From: Dokdonella sp. | Lineage (GTDB): Bacteria; Pseudomonadota; Gammaproteobacteria; Xanthomonadales; Rhodanobacteraceae | Reading direction: 5' to 3' | Length of the DNA: 64,000 nucleotides | Assembly: GCA_019634795.1 (NCBI GenBank) | Contig: JAHCAR010000001.1 | Span: forward strand, 310,001-374,000 | Shown here: one piece after another, positions 10,430-21,927 of the stretch | How the letters are laid out: every line of letters starts with the position of its first letter | How positions within the stretch are numbered: the stretch's first letter is position 1 | Notes under the pieces: model-generated | What the model was told of the DNA's origin: nothing | Seen by the model: the letters and a program-made list of their open reading frames with translations, nothing else | Database searches by the model: none | Made by a program: the position numbers and the translations under genes

Positions 10430-10571
10430 GAGAATGGGAAATGGGGAATGGAGAATGGGCTAGAAGCCGTTCGCGCGAATCGGCGGATCCGGAACGGGCT
10501 GGTCACCCGAAAGCCTGCAAATCTGTGAAAGGCCGGCATTCCGATTCCCCATTCCCCATTCTCCATTCCCG
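10430..10571. repeat. Inverted repeat of iterated GGGAATG words (copy 1)
   Basis: The pheS-pheT gap holds two arms. At 10430-10460 lies a run of GAATGGG/GGAATGG words; at 10543-10571 lies the near-reverse complement (ATTCCCC/ATTCTCC words). Together they could form a long imperfect hairpin inside the pheST transcript. The same words recur before uvrB. It looks like a small dispersed intergenic repeat grown by slippage, not an insertion sequence, since there is no transposase. Confidence 0.75.
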
Positions 10572-10575
10572 GCTT

Positions 10576-11649
<1,074 letters not shown>

Positions 11650-11683
11650 TCAGTGTCGACGCGATACCTGCGCCGACAGCGGA

Positions 11684-12043
11684 TCACGCAGCCAGAGCAG
11701 CCTTCGCCTTGTCCGCCAGGGCGCCGAACGCCCCGATGTCATGGATGGCCAGGTCGGCAAGCACCTTGCGATCGACATTGATGTTGGCCTTCTTGAGGCC
11801 GTTCATCAGGCGGCTGTAGCTCAGGCCGTACATGCGGGCGCCGGCATTGATGCGGACGATCCACAGGGAACGGAACTGGCGCTTGCGCTGCTTGCGGCCG
11901 ATATAGGCGTACTGCAGGGCCTTGATGACGGCCTGCTTGGCGACGCGATAGACCTTGCGGCGGGCGTTGTAATAGCCCTTCGCGCGGGAAAGCAGTTTCT
12001 TGTGCCTGCGGTGGGCGGTGACGCCACGTTTTACTCGTGCCAT
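11684..12043 (-). CDS. rplT: 50S ribosomal protein L20
   Basis: A 119-residue protein that binds 23S rRNA early in 50S assembly; in Escherichia coli it also represses its own operon. The basic N-terminal extension ([18 protein letters not shown]) and the globular part ([20 protein letters not shown]) are typical and full length. It lies 13 bp after rpmI. The AGGAGG-type site before the ATG supports the start. Confidence 0.99.
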   Translation of the reverse strand: MARVKRGVTAHRRHKKLLSRAKGYYNARRKVYRVAKQAVIKALQYAYIGRKQRKRQFRSLWIVRINAGARMYGLSYSRLMNGLKKANINVDRKVLADLAIHDIGAFGALADKAKAALAA

Positions 12044-12056
12044 GGGTCAGTCCTCC

Positions 12057-12254
12057 TTACAGGTACGGCAGCATGCGGGCGACGCGGCCGGCATCTTCCG
12101 CGCGCACATGGTTCGTGCTGCGAAGATTGCGCTTACGCTTGGTCGATTTCTTGGTCAGGATGTGGCTCTTGAATGCGTGGCCGCACTTGAACTTGCCTGA
12201 CGCGGTCTTGCGGAACCGCTTGGCAGCGGCCCGGTTGGTCTTCATCTTGGGCAT
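12057..12254 (-). CDS. rpmI: 50S ribosomal protein L35
   Basis: A 65-residue basic ribosomal protein of the large subunit. [17 protein letters not shown] at the N-terminus and the Lys-rich middle ([15 protein letters not shown]) are diagnostic, and the length matches the family. It sits between infC and rplT, the universal order of this operon. The 143-bp gap upstream may carry the translational operator that L20 uses in other bacteria. Confidence 0.98.
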   Translation of the reverse strand: MPKMKTNRAAAKRFRKTASGKFKCGHAFKSHILTKKSTKRKRNLRSTNHVRAEDAGRVARMLPYL

Positions 12255-12339
12255 GGGCCCAACTCCTTTTGTGGTTTTCGTTACTGGCCCGAGCGACGGC
12301 GGCTGCCGTTCTTTCCATCCTGCTCGATCCGGTGTGTGT

Positions 12340-12357
12340 GACCCGGATTCCCGGGTC
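12340..12357 (-). promoter_or_regulatory. Hairpin in the infC-rpmI gap
   Basis: Arms GACCCGG and CCGGGTC (7 bp) enclose a four-base loop. The gap lies where L20 binds mRNA to repress rpmI-rplT in Escherichia coli. The hairpin is seen; a regulatory role is inferred from position only. Confidence 0.35.
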
Positions 12358-12397
12358 TCTCCTCATTCGCCGCCGGATCGCTCCGCCGGCAAAAATC

Positions 12398-12919
12398 CTA
12401 CTTGTTCTTCTTTGGCGCGATCATCATGACCATCAGGCGGCCTTCCATGCGCGGGTACTGCTCGATCACTGCCTCTTCGGCGATGTCCGCCGCGATCTTC
12501 TTGACCATGGCGTCGCCGAGTTCCTGGTGCGCCATTTCGCGGCCGCGGAAACGGATGGTGATCTTGACCTTGTCGCCCTCGTCGAGGAAGCGGCGCAGGT
12601 TGCGCAGCTTGATCGCGTAGTCGCCAACGTCGGTGGTCGGACGGAACTTCAGTTCCTTGATCTCGACCTGCTTCTGCTTCTTCTTGGCCGCATGCGCCTT
12701 CTTCTGCGCATCGAACTTGAACTTGCCGAAATCCATGATCCGGCAAACCGGCGGATCGGCCGTAGGCTGGATCTCGACCAGATCCAGTCCGAGCTCTCCG
12801 GCCATCTCCAGGGCCTCGTCGCGCGAAAGAACGCCTACCTGTTCTCCGTCTGCGCCGATGACTCGTACCCGCGGAACGCGAATCTCGGTATTCCTGCGGT
12901 TTGCTTTTTCGGTTGCGAT
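12398..12919 (-). CDS. infC: Translation initiation factor IF-3, probable AUC start
   Basis: A 173-residue factor that binds the 30S subunit and checks start-codon pairing. The first ATG in frame (12805) would delete part of the N-terminal domain. The frame stays open upstream and encodes the missing family sequence ([17 protein letters not shown], then [12 protein letters not shown]). The full protein begins at an ATC (12917-12919) with AGGAG eight bases before it. Rare AUU/AUC/AUA starts are the known device by which IF-3 represses its own synthesis. The C-terminal domain (about 85-173) is intact. It lies 42 bp after thrS. Confidence 0.95.
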   Translation of the reverse strand: MATEKANRRNTEIRVPRVRVIGADGEQVGVLSRDEALEMAGELGLDLVEIQPTADPPVCRIMDFGKFKFDAQKKAHAAKKKQKQVEIKELKFRPTTDVGDYAIKLRNLRRFLDEGDKVKITIRFRGREMAHQELGDAMVKKIAADIAEEAVIEQYPRMEGRLMVMMIAPKKNK

Positions 12920-12961
12920 ACTGCGTTCTCCTGGCGATTGCTACGATCGGGGCGCCGACGT

Positions 12962-14866
12962 TCAGGCGACGGCAGCCTCGGACTTCAGGCGCTCGGCGAA
13001 GGCACTGATCGAGAACGATCCGAGGTCTTCCCCTGAACGCGCACGCACAGCAACGGCCCCCGCCTCCTTTTCGCGGTCGCCAACGACCAGCAGATAGGGA
13101 ACCTTGTTAAGCGTGTGTTCGCGGATTTTATATCCGATCTTCTCGTTTCGCAAATCGGCCTCCACCCTGAACCCTTGCGCGACAAGGGTTTGCATGGCTT
13201 CGGCGGCGAAATCGGCCTGCGCGTCGGTAATATTGAGGATTACAGCCTGAACCGGGGCCAGCCAGGTCGGAAACTGGCCGGCATGGTGCTCGATCAGGAT
13301 GCCGATGAAACGCTCCATCGAACCGACGATGGCCCGGTGCAGCATGACCGGAACGTGCCGGGCCGAATCCTCGCCCACGTATTCGGCGCCGAGCCTGCCC
13401 GGCATCGAAAAGTCGACCTGCATCGTGCCGACCTGCCAGGCGCGACCCAGCGAATCGCGCATGTGGTACTCGATTTTCGGCCCGTAGAAAGCCCCCTCGC
13501 CCGGCAATTCCTGCCATTCGACCCCCGAACTGCGCAGGGCCGTGCGCAGGGTTTCCTCGGATTTGTCCCAGATCTCGTCGGAACCGATCCGCTTGTCCGG
13601 GCGCAGGGCGATCTTCAGGGCGATCTCGCTGAAGCCGAAATGCGCGTAGACCTGCATGGCCTGGCGGTGGAAGGCGACCACTTCGCCCTCGATCTGCTCT
13701 TCCGTGCAAAAGATATGGCCATCATCCTGGACGAAGCCGCGCACGCGCATGAGGCCGTGCAGCGCGCCGGACGGCTCGTTGCGCGTGCACGAGCCGAATT
13801 CGCCATAGCGGATCGGCAGGTCGCGGTAGCTGCGCAGACCGTGGTTGTAGACCATGACATGGCCGGGACAATTCATCGGCTTGAGCGCGTAGGTGCGCTT
13901 CTCCGACTCGGTGAAGAACATGTTGTCCTTGTAGTTGTCCCAGTGACCGGTCCTTTCCCACAGGCTCCTGTCGAGGATCTGCGGGCACTTGACCTCCTGG
14001 TAACCCGATTCCCGGTAGACCTGGCGCATGTACTGCTCGACGACCTGCCAGATCTGCCAGCCCTTCGGGTGCCAGAACACCAGGCCCGGTGCCTCTTCCT
14101 GCATGTGGAACAGGTCGAGCTGCTTGCCGAGCTTGCGGTGGTCGCGCTTTTCGGCCTCCTCGATGCGCAGGATGTAGGCGGCGAGCTGCTTCTTGTCGGC
14201 CCAGGCCGTGCCGTAGATGCGCTGCAGCTGCTCGTTCTTGGCGTCGCCACGCCAGTAGGCGCCGGAGATGCGGGTCAGCTTGAAGGCCTTGAGGAAACGC
14301 GTGTTCGGCACGTGCGGGCCGCGACACATGTCGACGTATTCCTGGTGGTAGTAGAGGCCCATGGCCTTCTCGTCGGGCATGTCCTCGATCAGGCGCAGCT
14401 TGTAGTCCTCGCCGCGGGCCTTGAATTCGGCAATGACCTCGTCGCGCGGCTTGACCCGCTTGATCACGTCATATTCGGTATCGATCAGCTCGACCATGCG
14501 CTTTTCGATCGCGGCCAGATCCTCGGGCGTGAACGGCCGCTGGTACCAGATGTCGTAGTAGAAACCTTCCTCGATGACCGGCCCGATGACCATCTTGGCG
14601 TCGGGAAACAGCTGCTTGACCGCATGGCCGACCAGGTGCGCGCAGGAATGGCGGATGATCTCGACACCCTCCTCGTCCTTCGGCGTGATGATCTGCAGCT
14701 TGGCGTCATGGTCGATGCGATCGCTCGCGTCGACCAGTCGGCCGTCGACCTTGCCGGCAACCGTGGCCTTGGCCAGGCCGGCGCCGATCGAGGCCGCGAC
14801 GTCGGCGACACTGACCGCGCTTTCGAACTGGCGGACGCTGCCATCGGGGAGAGTGATGTTGATCAT
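12962..14866 (-). CDS. thrS: Threonyl-tRNA synthetase
   Basis: A 634-residue class II synthetase that charges tRNA-Thr. Domains in order: TGS (about 1-60, [15 protein letters not shown]), the N2 editing domain with the zinc-type [16 protein letters not shown] and CRGPHVPNT motifs, the catalytic core with motif 2 ([20 protein letters not shown]) and motif 3, and the anticodon-binding domain at the C-terminus. The ATG at 14866 is chosen over longer forms because it gives the family start MINITLPDG and has GGAG in front. It is the first structural gene of the thrS-infC-rpmI-rplT-pheST-ihfA series and has its own attenuator-like leader. Confidence 0.98.
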   Translation of the reverse strand: MINITLPDGSVRQFESAVSVADVAASIGAGLAKATVAGKVDGRLVDASDRIDHDAKLQIITPKDEEGVEIIRHSCAHLVGHAVKQLFPDAKMVIGPVIEEGFYYDIWYQRPFTPEDLAAIEKRMVELIDTEYDVIKRVKPRDEVIAEFKARGEDYKLRLIEDMPDEKAMGLYYHQEYVDMCRGPHVPNTRFLKAFKLTRISGAYWRGDAKNEQLQRIYGTAWADKKQLAAYILRIEEAEKRDHRKLGKQLDLFHMQEEAPGLVFWHPKGWQIWQVVEQYMRQVYRESGYQEVKCPQILDRSLWERTGHWDNYKDNMFFTESEKRTYALKPMNCPGHVMVYNHGLRSYRDLPIRYGEFGSCTRNEPSGALHGLMRVRGFVQDDGHIFCTEEQIEGEVVAFHRQAMQVYAHFGFSEIALKIALRPDKRIGSDEIWDKSEETLRTALRSSGVEWQELPGEGAFYGPKIEYHMRDSLGRAWQVGTMQVDFSMPGRLGAEYVGEDSARHVPVMLHRAIVGSMERFIGILIEHHAGQFPTWLAPVQAVILNITDAQADFAAEAMQTLVAQGFRVEADLRNEKIGYKIREHTLNKVPYLLVVGDREKEAGAVAVRARSGEDLGSFSISAFAERLKSEAAVA

Positions 14867-14891
14867 GGGATTCGGGACTCCGGAAAAACAA

Positions 14892-14913
14892 AAAGGGCGC
14901 CGAAGCGCCCTTT
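14892..14913 (-). terminator. Intrinsic terminator inside the thrS leader
   Basis: Read on the minus strand, AAAGGGCGC, loop TTCG and GCGCCCTTT are followed by a T-rich run (CTTTTTGTTTTT). The T-run ends about 15-20 bases before the thrS ATG, so the hairpin would stop transcription before the gene unless bypassed. The Thr-rich leader peptide stop codon lies 30 bases upstream. CGAAGC between the two is complementary to the GCTTCG at the hairpin tip and may contribute to an antiterminator. Confidence 0.75.
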
Positions 14914-14942
14914 GTCTTGTAGTGTGCTTCGCGTCGGTTCGG

Positions 14943-15044
14943 TCAGTGGGCAAAGGTTCGCGTCATGGTGATCGTGTTCGTTCGAACTACGGTTCCTGCT
15001 GAGTTGAGGTTGCGGGTACTGCGTGGCGCGATGCGGGTGTCCAT
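14943..15044 (-). CDS. Candidate threonine-rich leader peptide of thrS
   Basis: A short frame (33 codons from the ATG at 15044) ends in TGA 30 bases before the leader terminator. Eight of its 33 residues are Thr, and near the end Thr alternates with other residues five times (TNTITMTRT, then FAH). This resembles the thrL peptide of Escherichia coli. Stalling of a ribosome here when charged tRNA-Thr is low would favour read-through into thrS. Weak point: neither this ATG nor the inner ATG at 14966 has a clear ribosome-binding site, so the true start is open. Confidence 0.6.
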   Translation of the reverse strand: MDTRIAPRSTRNLNSAGTVVRTNTITMTRTFAH

Positions 15045-15072
15045 TGCGAAGCTGTGCGAAGAGAGCGTGAAC

Positions 15073-15290
15073 GCTTCTTCGGCCTTGCCGGGCGGTCCTA
15101 CTTTACCGGCTTGGAGCGAAAGAGCCGACAATACTCTTTCGCTTCGCCGGTCTTTTCTTCGTTACCGGCCTGAAGGCCAAGAGCCGACATGCCTCTTTCG
15201 CTTTGCCGGGCGGTCCTTCGTTTCCGACTTGAAGCGCAAGAGCCGACAATCTCTTTCGCTTCGCCAGGCGATCCTTCGTTTCCGGCGATT
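15073..15290. repeat. Tandem ~59-bp repeat, about 3.7 copies
   Basis: Diverged copies begin near 15073, 15134, 15193 and 15251, the last truncated. Each contains CTCTTTCGCTT, a GCCGGGCGGTCCT-like core, a CCGGCTTGAAGCG-like part and AAGAGCCGACA. At the first junction GCGAAAGAG (15116-15124) and CTCTTTCGC (15134-15142) form a perfect 9-bp dyad; the other junctions form weaker ones. No coding potential is convincing. It lies between tRNA-Val and the thrS leader and may affect read-through between them. Confidence 0.8.
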
Positions 15291-15292
15291 GT

Positions 15293-15367
15293 TGGTGGGC
15301 GCGACAGGGATCGAACCTGTGACCCCTACCATGTCAAGGTAGTGCTCTACCGCTGAGCTACGCGCCC
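15293..15367 (-). tRNA. tRNA-Val (GAC anticodon)
   Basis: A 75-nt gene including CCA. Acceptor arms GGGCGCG and CGCGCCC pair, the anticodon loop TTGACAT gives GAC, and the T-loop is GTTCGATCC. A possible promoter upstream has TTGTGC (15409-15414, minus strand) and TTAATC (15387-15392) spaced by 16 bases. Confidence 0.97.
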
Positions 15368-15496
15368 CTGAATACGGGGCCGCGGAGATTAACCGAGTCT
15401 GCGGCGGTGCACAAGCCGGGGCTAGCGATTGGGGTGATATTTCGACGGCCCAGGTGCCACTACGCACACCGGACCGTTCGAGCTTCGACCCCGGCC

Positions 15497-15581
15497 GGGA
15501 ATGGGGAATGGAGAATGGGGAATCGGCAGAGCACGGGGGCAACGCCTGACCATTCCCTATTCCCCATTCCCCACTCCCGGC
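15497..15581. repeat. Inverted repeat of iterated GGGAATG words (copy 2)
   Basis: The left arm (15497-15525) holds repeated GGAATGG/GAATGGG words. The right arm (15551-15581) holds the complementary ATTCCCC words. It sits just after the uvrB stop codon, so its hairpin may end or protect the uvrB transcript. It is the same family as the repeat between pheS and pheT. Confidence 0.75.
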
Positions 15582-15584
15582 CCT

Positions 15585-17621
<2,037 letters not shown>

Positions 17622-17852
17622 GAAGGCTCCACGGATGGCCCCGGATTCTACGCGGCCGGTCGCCGCGACCGGGAATGACGCTGCCGGAAGGCCCAATCTC
17701 GTAGCCGGCCCGCGCGCTTTCAAGCCGTGCGCAGGAATCGAACTACATGAACAATCGACGATTTCCTACAAGAGCACGCAAGGTTCTGCCATCGTCTTGG
17801 CCGGTTGCGGTTCCTAGCATGAGTCCCGACCCGCCGCTTACGGATCCCGACC

Positions 17853-18410
17853 ATGCCGACGCTTCGCCCTCGCTGCACCGGTGTCACCCTGATCGAGCTG
17901 CTGATCGTGGTCTCGATCATCGCCGTCCTCGCGACCATCGCCACGCCCACGCTGGGCAACCTCAGGCAGGCCGGTGCCTCGCGCTCGGCACGCAGCGCCC
18001 TCGCCGTCGCCATCAACCAAGCCCGCATCAGCGCCGCCACGCACAGAAAAACCGTCGTGCTCTGCCCGTCGGCGGACCAGTCCAGTTGCGACCGCAGCAC
18101 GCGCTGGCAAGACGGCTGGCTGGTCTTCTTCGATGACAACCGCGACAACCAGCATGACGGCGACGAGACCGTGATAGCGGCCAGCCAGGCCCAGGCCCGC
18201 GGTCTGGCCATGCTCAGCAGCAGCAGACGCTACCGCATCCGCTATCAGGCCGACGGCACTTCCGATGGCAGCAACCTGACCATTACCGTTTGTGATCGAC
18301 GCGGACCGACCGAGGCGCGGGCCCTTGTCATCAACAATTCGGGTCGCCTGCGCAGCGGCACGCCAACCGCCGCCCAGGCCAGCGCCGCCTGCGCCGCGAT
18401 CGATACCTGA
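17853..18410 (+). CDS. FimT/GspH-like type IV pseudopilin
   Basis: A 185-residue minor pilin-like protein. A short basic leader and the prepilin cleavage/methylation site (G-VTLIELLIVVSIIAVLA, with Glu5 after the cut) lead into one hydrophobic helix. A GspH-type globular domain with one pair of close Cys (CPSADQSSCDRS) follows. Prepilin peptidase would process it and place it in a type IV pilus or type II secretion pseudopilus. No other pilin genes are nearby, so it is solitary here. Some FimT proteins bind DNA during natural uptake; that role cannot be judged from this sequence. Confidence 0.88.
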   Translation: MPTLRPRCTGVTLIELLIVVSIIAVLATIATPTLGNLRQAGASRSARSALAVAINQARISAATHRKTVVLCPSADQSSCDRSTRWQDGWLVFFDDNRDNQHDGDETVIAASQAQARGLAMLSSSRRYRIRYQADGTSDGSNLTITVCDRRGPTEARALVINNSGRLRSGTPTAAQASAACAAIDT

Positions 18411-18424
18411 ACGCAATGCAGGGC

Positions 18425-18453
18425 TTGACGATCCGGTTCCATCTCGCGAAAAT
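18425..18453 (+). promoter_or_regulatory. Promoter of tRNA-Asn
   Basis: TTGACG (18425-18430) and GAAAAT (18448-18453) are spaced by 17 bases and end 10 bases before the tRNA. This fits a sigma-70 promoter. Confidence 0.6.
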
Positions 18454-18463
18454 GCGCGGCTCC

Positions 18464-18540
18464 GCCCGAATAGCTCAGCTGGTTAGAGCACTTGACTGTT
18501 AATCAGGGGGTCGTTGGTTCGAGTCCAACTTCGGGCGCCA
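18464..18540 (+). tRNA. tRNA-Asn (GTT anticodon)
   Basis: A 77-nt gene including CCA. Acceptor arms GCCCGAA and TTCGGGC pair, the anticodon loop CTGTTAA gives GTT, and the T-loop is TTCGAGT. It is followed directly by a strong terminator. Confidence 0.97.
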
Positions 18541-18551
18541 GATTTCAAATC

Positions 18552-18581
18552 AAAAAGGCCGCGAGCATTCGCGGCCTTTTT
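18552..18581 (+). terminator. Terminator of tRNA-Asn
   Basis: Stem GGCCGCG (18557-18563) with CGCGGCC (18570-18576), extended by A-run/T-run pairing and ending in a run of Ts. Confidence 0.85.
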
Positions 18582-18801
18582 TGTTGCTGGATCGGCCCAC
18601 TTTTTCCCGGTCGCGGCACCGCATGCCCATTCGCCCGGGCGCCGCGTGCCGGATACGGCTGCAGCGATCCACTCCTGGCGTCTTCCCTGCAGGTCCATGA
18701 GAAGGAAATGCCGGGCGTGTCGAAAGTAACCCTCGTGACCTTTGCCGCATCCCATGGTGAAGGCGTCCGGCGCATGCTGGCGCAACTTCGGAGGGACTGC
18801 C

Positions 18802-21800
18802 ATGCGATTGATCAACGCGTCGATTCGCAACCCGATCGCCGTCGGCGTCGTCGTCCTGCTGATCTGCCTGTTCGGGGCGATGAGCCTCGGCCGGCTGCCT
18901 CTGCAGCTGTTTCCCGACATCGAGCGGCCGAACATCTCGATCTTCACCGGCTGGCGAGCGGCTTCGCCCGAGGAAACCGAGGCCGAGTTGCTCGAGCCGC
19001 AGGAACAGGTGCTGCAGGGTCTGCCGGGCGTCGAGGAGATCGAGGGCAACGCCAATACCGGCGGCAGCTTCATCAACCTGACCTTCGCCATCGGCACCGA
19101 CATGCGTTCGGCCCTGGTCGACGTGATCGGGCGCATGAACCGGGTCCGCTCGCAGCCGGCCGACGCCGACCGGCCGATCATCCAGCTCGGCGGTGGCCAG
19201 AACGACTCCAACGACTCGCTGTCGTGGTTCTTCGTGCAACTGCTGCCCGGCACCGAAGGGCCGATCGAGAATTACCGCAGCTACATCGAGGACGTGATCC
19301 GGCCGCGCATCGAATCGGTGCCCGGGGTGGCCTCGGTCAACGTCAATTCGGGCCCGCCCGACGACCTGCGCATCACCGTGGACCTGGCCAAGGCTGCGGC
19401 CTTCGGCATCGGCATCCCGGAAATCGCCCAGCGCGCGACCCGCGCGACCGACGTCTCGGCAGGGCAGATCGGCCTCGGCCGCCAGCAATACACCCTGCGC
19501 TTCACCGGTCGCTACAAGGCCGACGACCTAGGCGACCTGGTCTTGGCCTGGCGCGACGGGCGCCCGATCAAGCTCGGTGACGTCGCCACGATCGAGAAGC
19601 GACCGCCCGACCAGCAGTTCTTCGTCTACCAGAACGGCAATCCGGCGATCGGCCTGCAGGTGCTGCGCTCGCCAGGGGCCAACGTGCTCGGCACGCTCGA
19701 ACAGGTCAAGGACGTCGTCGCCCAGTTGCGCGATGGCGAACTGAAGTCTCACGGCCTCGGCATCGAGCAGAGCTACGACTCCTCGCTGTTCATCCACCGC
19801 GCGGTCAACCTGCTGACCGAAAACCTGATCATCGGCGCCCTGCTCGCCCTGATCTGCGTCTGGTGGTTCATGCGCGACTGGCGCGCCACCTTGCTGATCG
19901 CGGTGGCGATACCGGTTTGCCTGCTCGCAACGTTCGGCGCGCTCGACCTCGGCGGACGCACCCTCAACGTGATTTCGCTGGCCGGACTGGCTTTCGCCGT
20001 GGGCATGGTCGTCGAGGGTGCGATCGTCGTTTCCGGCAACATCATCCGGCTCAAGGAAGGCGGCATGACTCCGGTCGAGGCGGCACAGACCGGCACCCGC
20101 GAAGTGGTACCCGCCTTGATCGCCTCGACCGTGACCACGATCGCGGTCTTTCTGCCCGTACTGTTTCTGCGCGACGTCGAAGGCCAGATCTTCGCCGACC
20201 TCGCGCTGACCATCTCGATCGCCGTCGCCCTGTCGATCGTGGTCGCGATCACGGTGCTGCCGGCAGCGGCCGGCGGCTGGCTCAAGGCCAAGAAGCTCAA
20301 GTCCGGCTACGGCGATGGCTGGCCGGCCCTGACCGACCGCATCCTGCGCTGGACCGACAGCCGGCCCAAGCAACTCGGCTGGATCATGGCCCTGCTGGTG
20401 ATGCCTCTGCTGGCCTGCTGGATCTTCCTGCCCAAGCTCGACTACCTGCCGCCGGTCAAGCGCGCGGCCATCGATGCATTCTTCAGCTTTCCGCCGGGCA
20501 TGAGCCCCGAAGTGGTCAATCGCGAAATCGGCGACAAGCTGATCGAGCGCCTGCAGCCCTACATGAAGGGCGAAAAACAACCGGCGCTGAAGAACTATTA
20601 CATCTGGCTGTGGCCCGGTGGTGGCACCATCGGCGCCCGCGTCGTCGACGAGTCGCGCATCGGCGAACTCGAGACAATCATGCGCGACGAGATCACCCAG
20701 GGCTTCCCCGATACGCGGGCCTTCGCCACCGAAGGCGAGCTGTTCGGCGGCGTCGGCGGCTCGGCGAGATCGGTCGCGATCCACCTGCAAAGCGACGACA
20801 CCAAGGCGCTCAACCGCGTCGCCGAGGAAGGCCGCCTGCTGCTCGAGAAGAAATTCCCCGGGGCCAACGTGCAGGCCAATCCGAATACCGACCAGAACTC
20901 GCTCGAACTGCGCGCGATTCCGGATGACCGACGCATTGCCGAGGCCGGTTGGGACCGCGCCACGGTCGGCACGATCGTGCGCACGCTCGGCGACGGCGCC
21001 TGGCTCGGCGAATACTTCGACGGGCAGAACCGCTTGCCGATCATCCTGCGCGCGGACCGGCGCGAGACGGCCGAAGCCCTGGCCGAGGCGCCGCTGGTCA
21101 CGCCGGATGGCCGGGTCGTGCCGCTCGGCGACGTGATCAGCCTCGAAACCGCGATGGGACCCGGCCAGATCCGCCGGCTCGATCACCGGCGCACGGTCAC
21201 CCTGACCATGGATCCGCCGCAGACCCTATCGCTCGAAGACGCCCTCGCTACGCTGCAGAAGGAAGTGTTGCCTGTGCTCGAAGCGAAACTGCCCGCCGGC
21301 GCCAACATCCGCATGGCCGGCAGTGCCGACCGATTGCAGACGATCACCGCGACCATGGCCAAGAATTTCGGCCTCGCCCTGCTCGTCCTGTTCATGCTGA
21401 TGGCCGCGATGTTTCGCTCGCTGCGCGATTCGCTGGTGGTCGTGCTGACCGTGCCGGTCTCGCTGGTCGGCGGCATCATCGGCCTGCGCACACTCGGCCT
21501 GATCGCGTTCCAGCCACTCGACCTGCTGACCATGATCGGCTTCATCATGATGGTCGGCATCATCGTCAACCACTCGATCCTGCTCGTCGATCGCACCCGC
21601 ATCGCGCAGAACCAGGGCTTCAGCCTCGAGGAGTCGATCGGCCAGGCCATGAACCAGCGCCTGCGGGCGATCCTGGCCAGCACCCTGACCGGCGCCCTCG
21701 GTGCCCTGCCAATGGCGGTCAATCCTGGCCCCGGCAGCGTGATCTACCGGGGCCTTGCGGCCGTCATCGTCGGTGGCGTGGTGGTTTCGATGATTTTCTC

Positions 21801-21906
21801 CCTGCTGCTGCTGCCCAGCCTGATGCGGCTGATGTCGGGATGGCGAGGCGAGCCATCGGCGGGTGCGGCCAGCACCCATGCCGACGCGGTTCCGCGCGCT
21901 GCCTGA
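18802..21906 (+). CDS. RND-family efflux permease with altered proton-relay residues
   Basis: A 1034-residue inner-membrane RND (HAE1-like) pump with the standard duplicated layout: TM1 (about 12-30), a large periplasmic loop, TM2-6 (about 340-500), TM7, a second loop and TM8-12. It starts at the ATG with GGAGGG seven bases upstream. The TM4 motif that normally has two Asp reads GMVVEGAIVV here (Glu405-Gly406), and the TM10 motif that normally has Lys reads VGIIVNHSILLVDR. The proton path must therefore differ or be impaired. The adaptor follows 21 bp later; no outer-membrane channel gene is present. The substrate is unknown. Confidence 0.92.
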   Translation: MRLINASIRNPIAVGVVVLLICLFGAMSLGRLPLQLFPDIERPNISIFTGWRAASPEETEAELLEPQEQVLQGLPGVEEIEGNANTGGSFINLTFAIGTDMRSALVDVIGRMNRVRSQPADADRPIIQLGGGQNDSNDSLSWFFVQLLPGTEGPIENYRSYIEDVIRPRIESVPGVASVNVNSGPPDDLRITVDLAKAAAFGIGIPEIAQRATRATDVSAGQIGLGRQQYTLRFTGRYKADDLGDLVLAWRDGRPIKLGDVATIEKRPPDQQFFVYQNGNPAIGLQVLRSPGANVLGTLEQVKDVVAQLRDGELKSHGLGIEQSYDSSLFIHRAVNLLTENLIIGALLALICVWWFMRDWRATLLIAVAIPVCLLATFGALDLGGRTLNVISLAGLAFAVGMVVEGAIVVSGNIIRLKEGGMTPVEAAQTGTREVVPALIASTVTTIAVFLPVLFLRDVEGQIFADLALTISIAVALSIVVAITVLPAAAGGWLKAKKLKSGYGDGWPALTDRILRWTDSRPKQLGWIMALLVMPLLACWIFLPKLDYLPPVKRAAIDAFFSFPPGMSPEVVNREIGDKLIERLQPYMKGEKQPALKNYYIWLWPGGGTIGARVVDESRIGELETIMRDEITQGFPDTRAFATEGELFGGVGGSARSVAIHLQSDDTKALNRVAEEGRLLLEKKFPGANVQANPNTDQNSLELRAIPDDRRIAEAGWDRATVGTIVRTLGDGAWLGEYFDGQNRLPIILRADRRETAEALAEAPLVTPDGRVVPLGDVISLETAMGPGQIRRLDHRRTVTLTMDPPQTLSLEDALATLQKEVLPVLEAKLPAGANIRMAGSADRLQTITATMAKNFGLALLVLFMLMAAMFRSLRDSLVVVLTVPVSLVGGIIGLRTLGLIAFQPLDLLTMIGFIMMVGIIVNHSILLVDRTRIAQNQGFSLEESIGQAMNQRLRAILASTLTGALGALPMAVNPGPGSVIYRGLAAVIVGGVVVSMIFSLLLLPSLMRLMSGWRGEPSAGAASTHADAVPRAA

Positions 21907-21927
21907 AACCAAATTCCTGGAGTTCCC

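Noticed and set aside
13115-14971. Plus-strand frame of 618 codons opposite thrS
   Set aside because: Antisense artefact of a highly biased gene; thrS is unambiguous.
15073-15290. CRISPR array
   Set aside because: The units are contiguous tandem repeats of about 59 bp without unique spacers, and there are no cas genes in the window.
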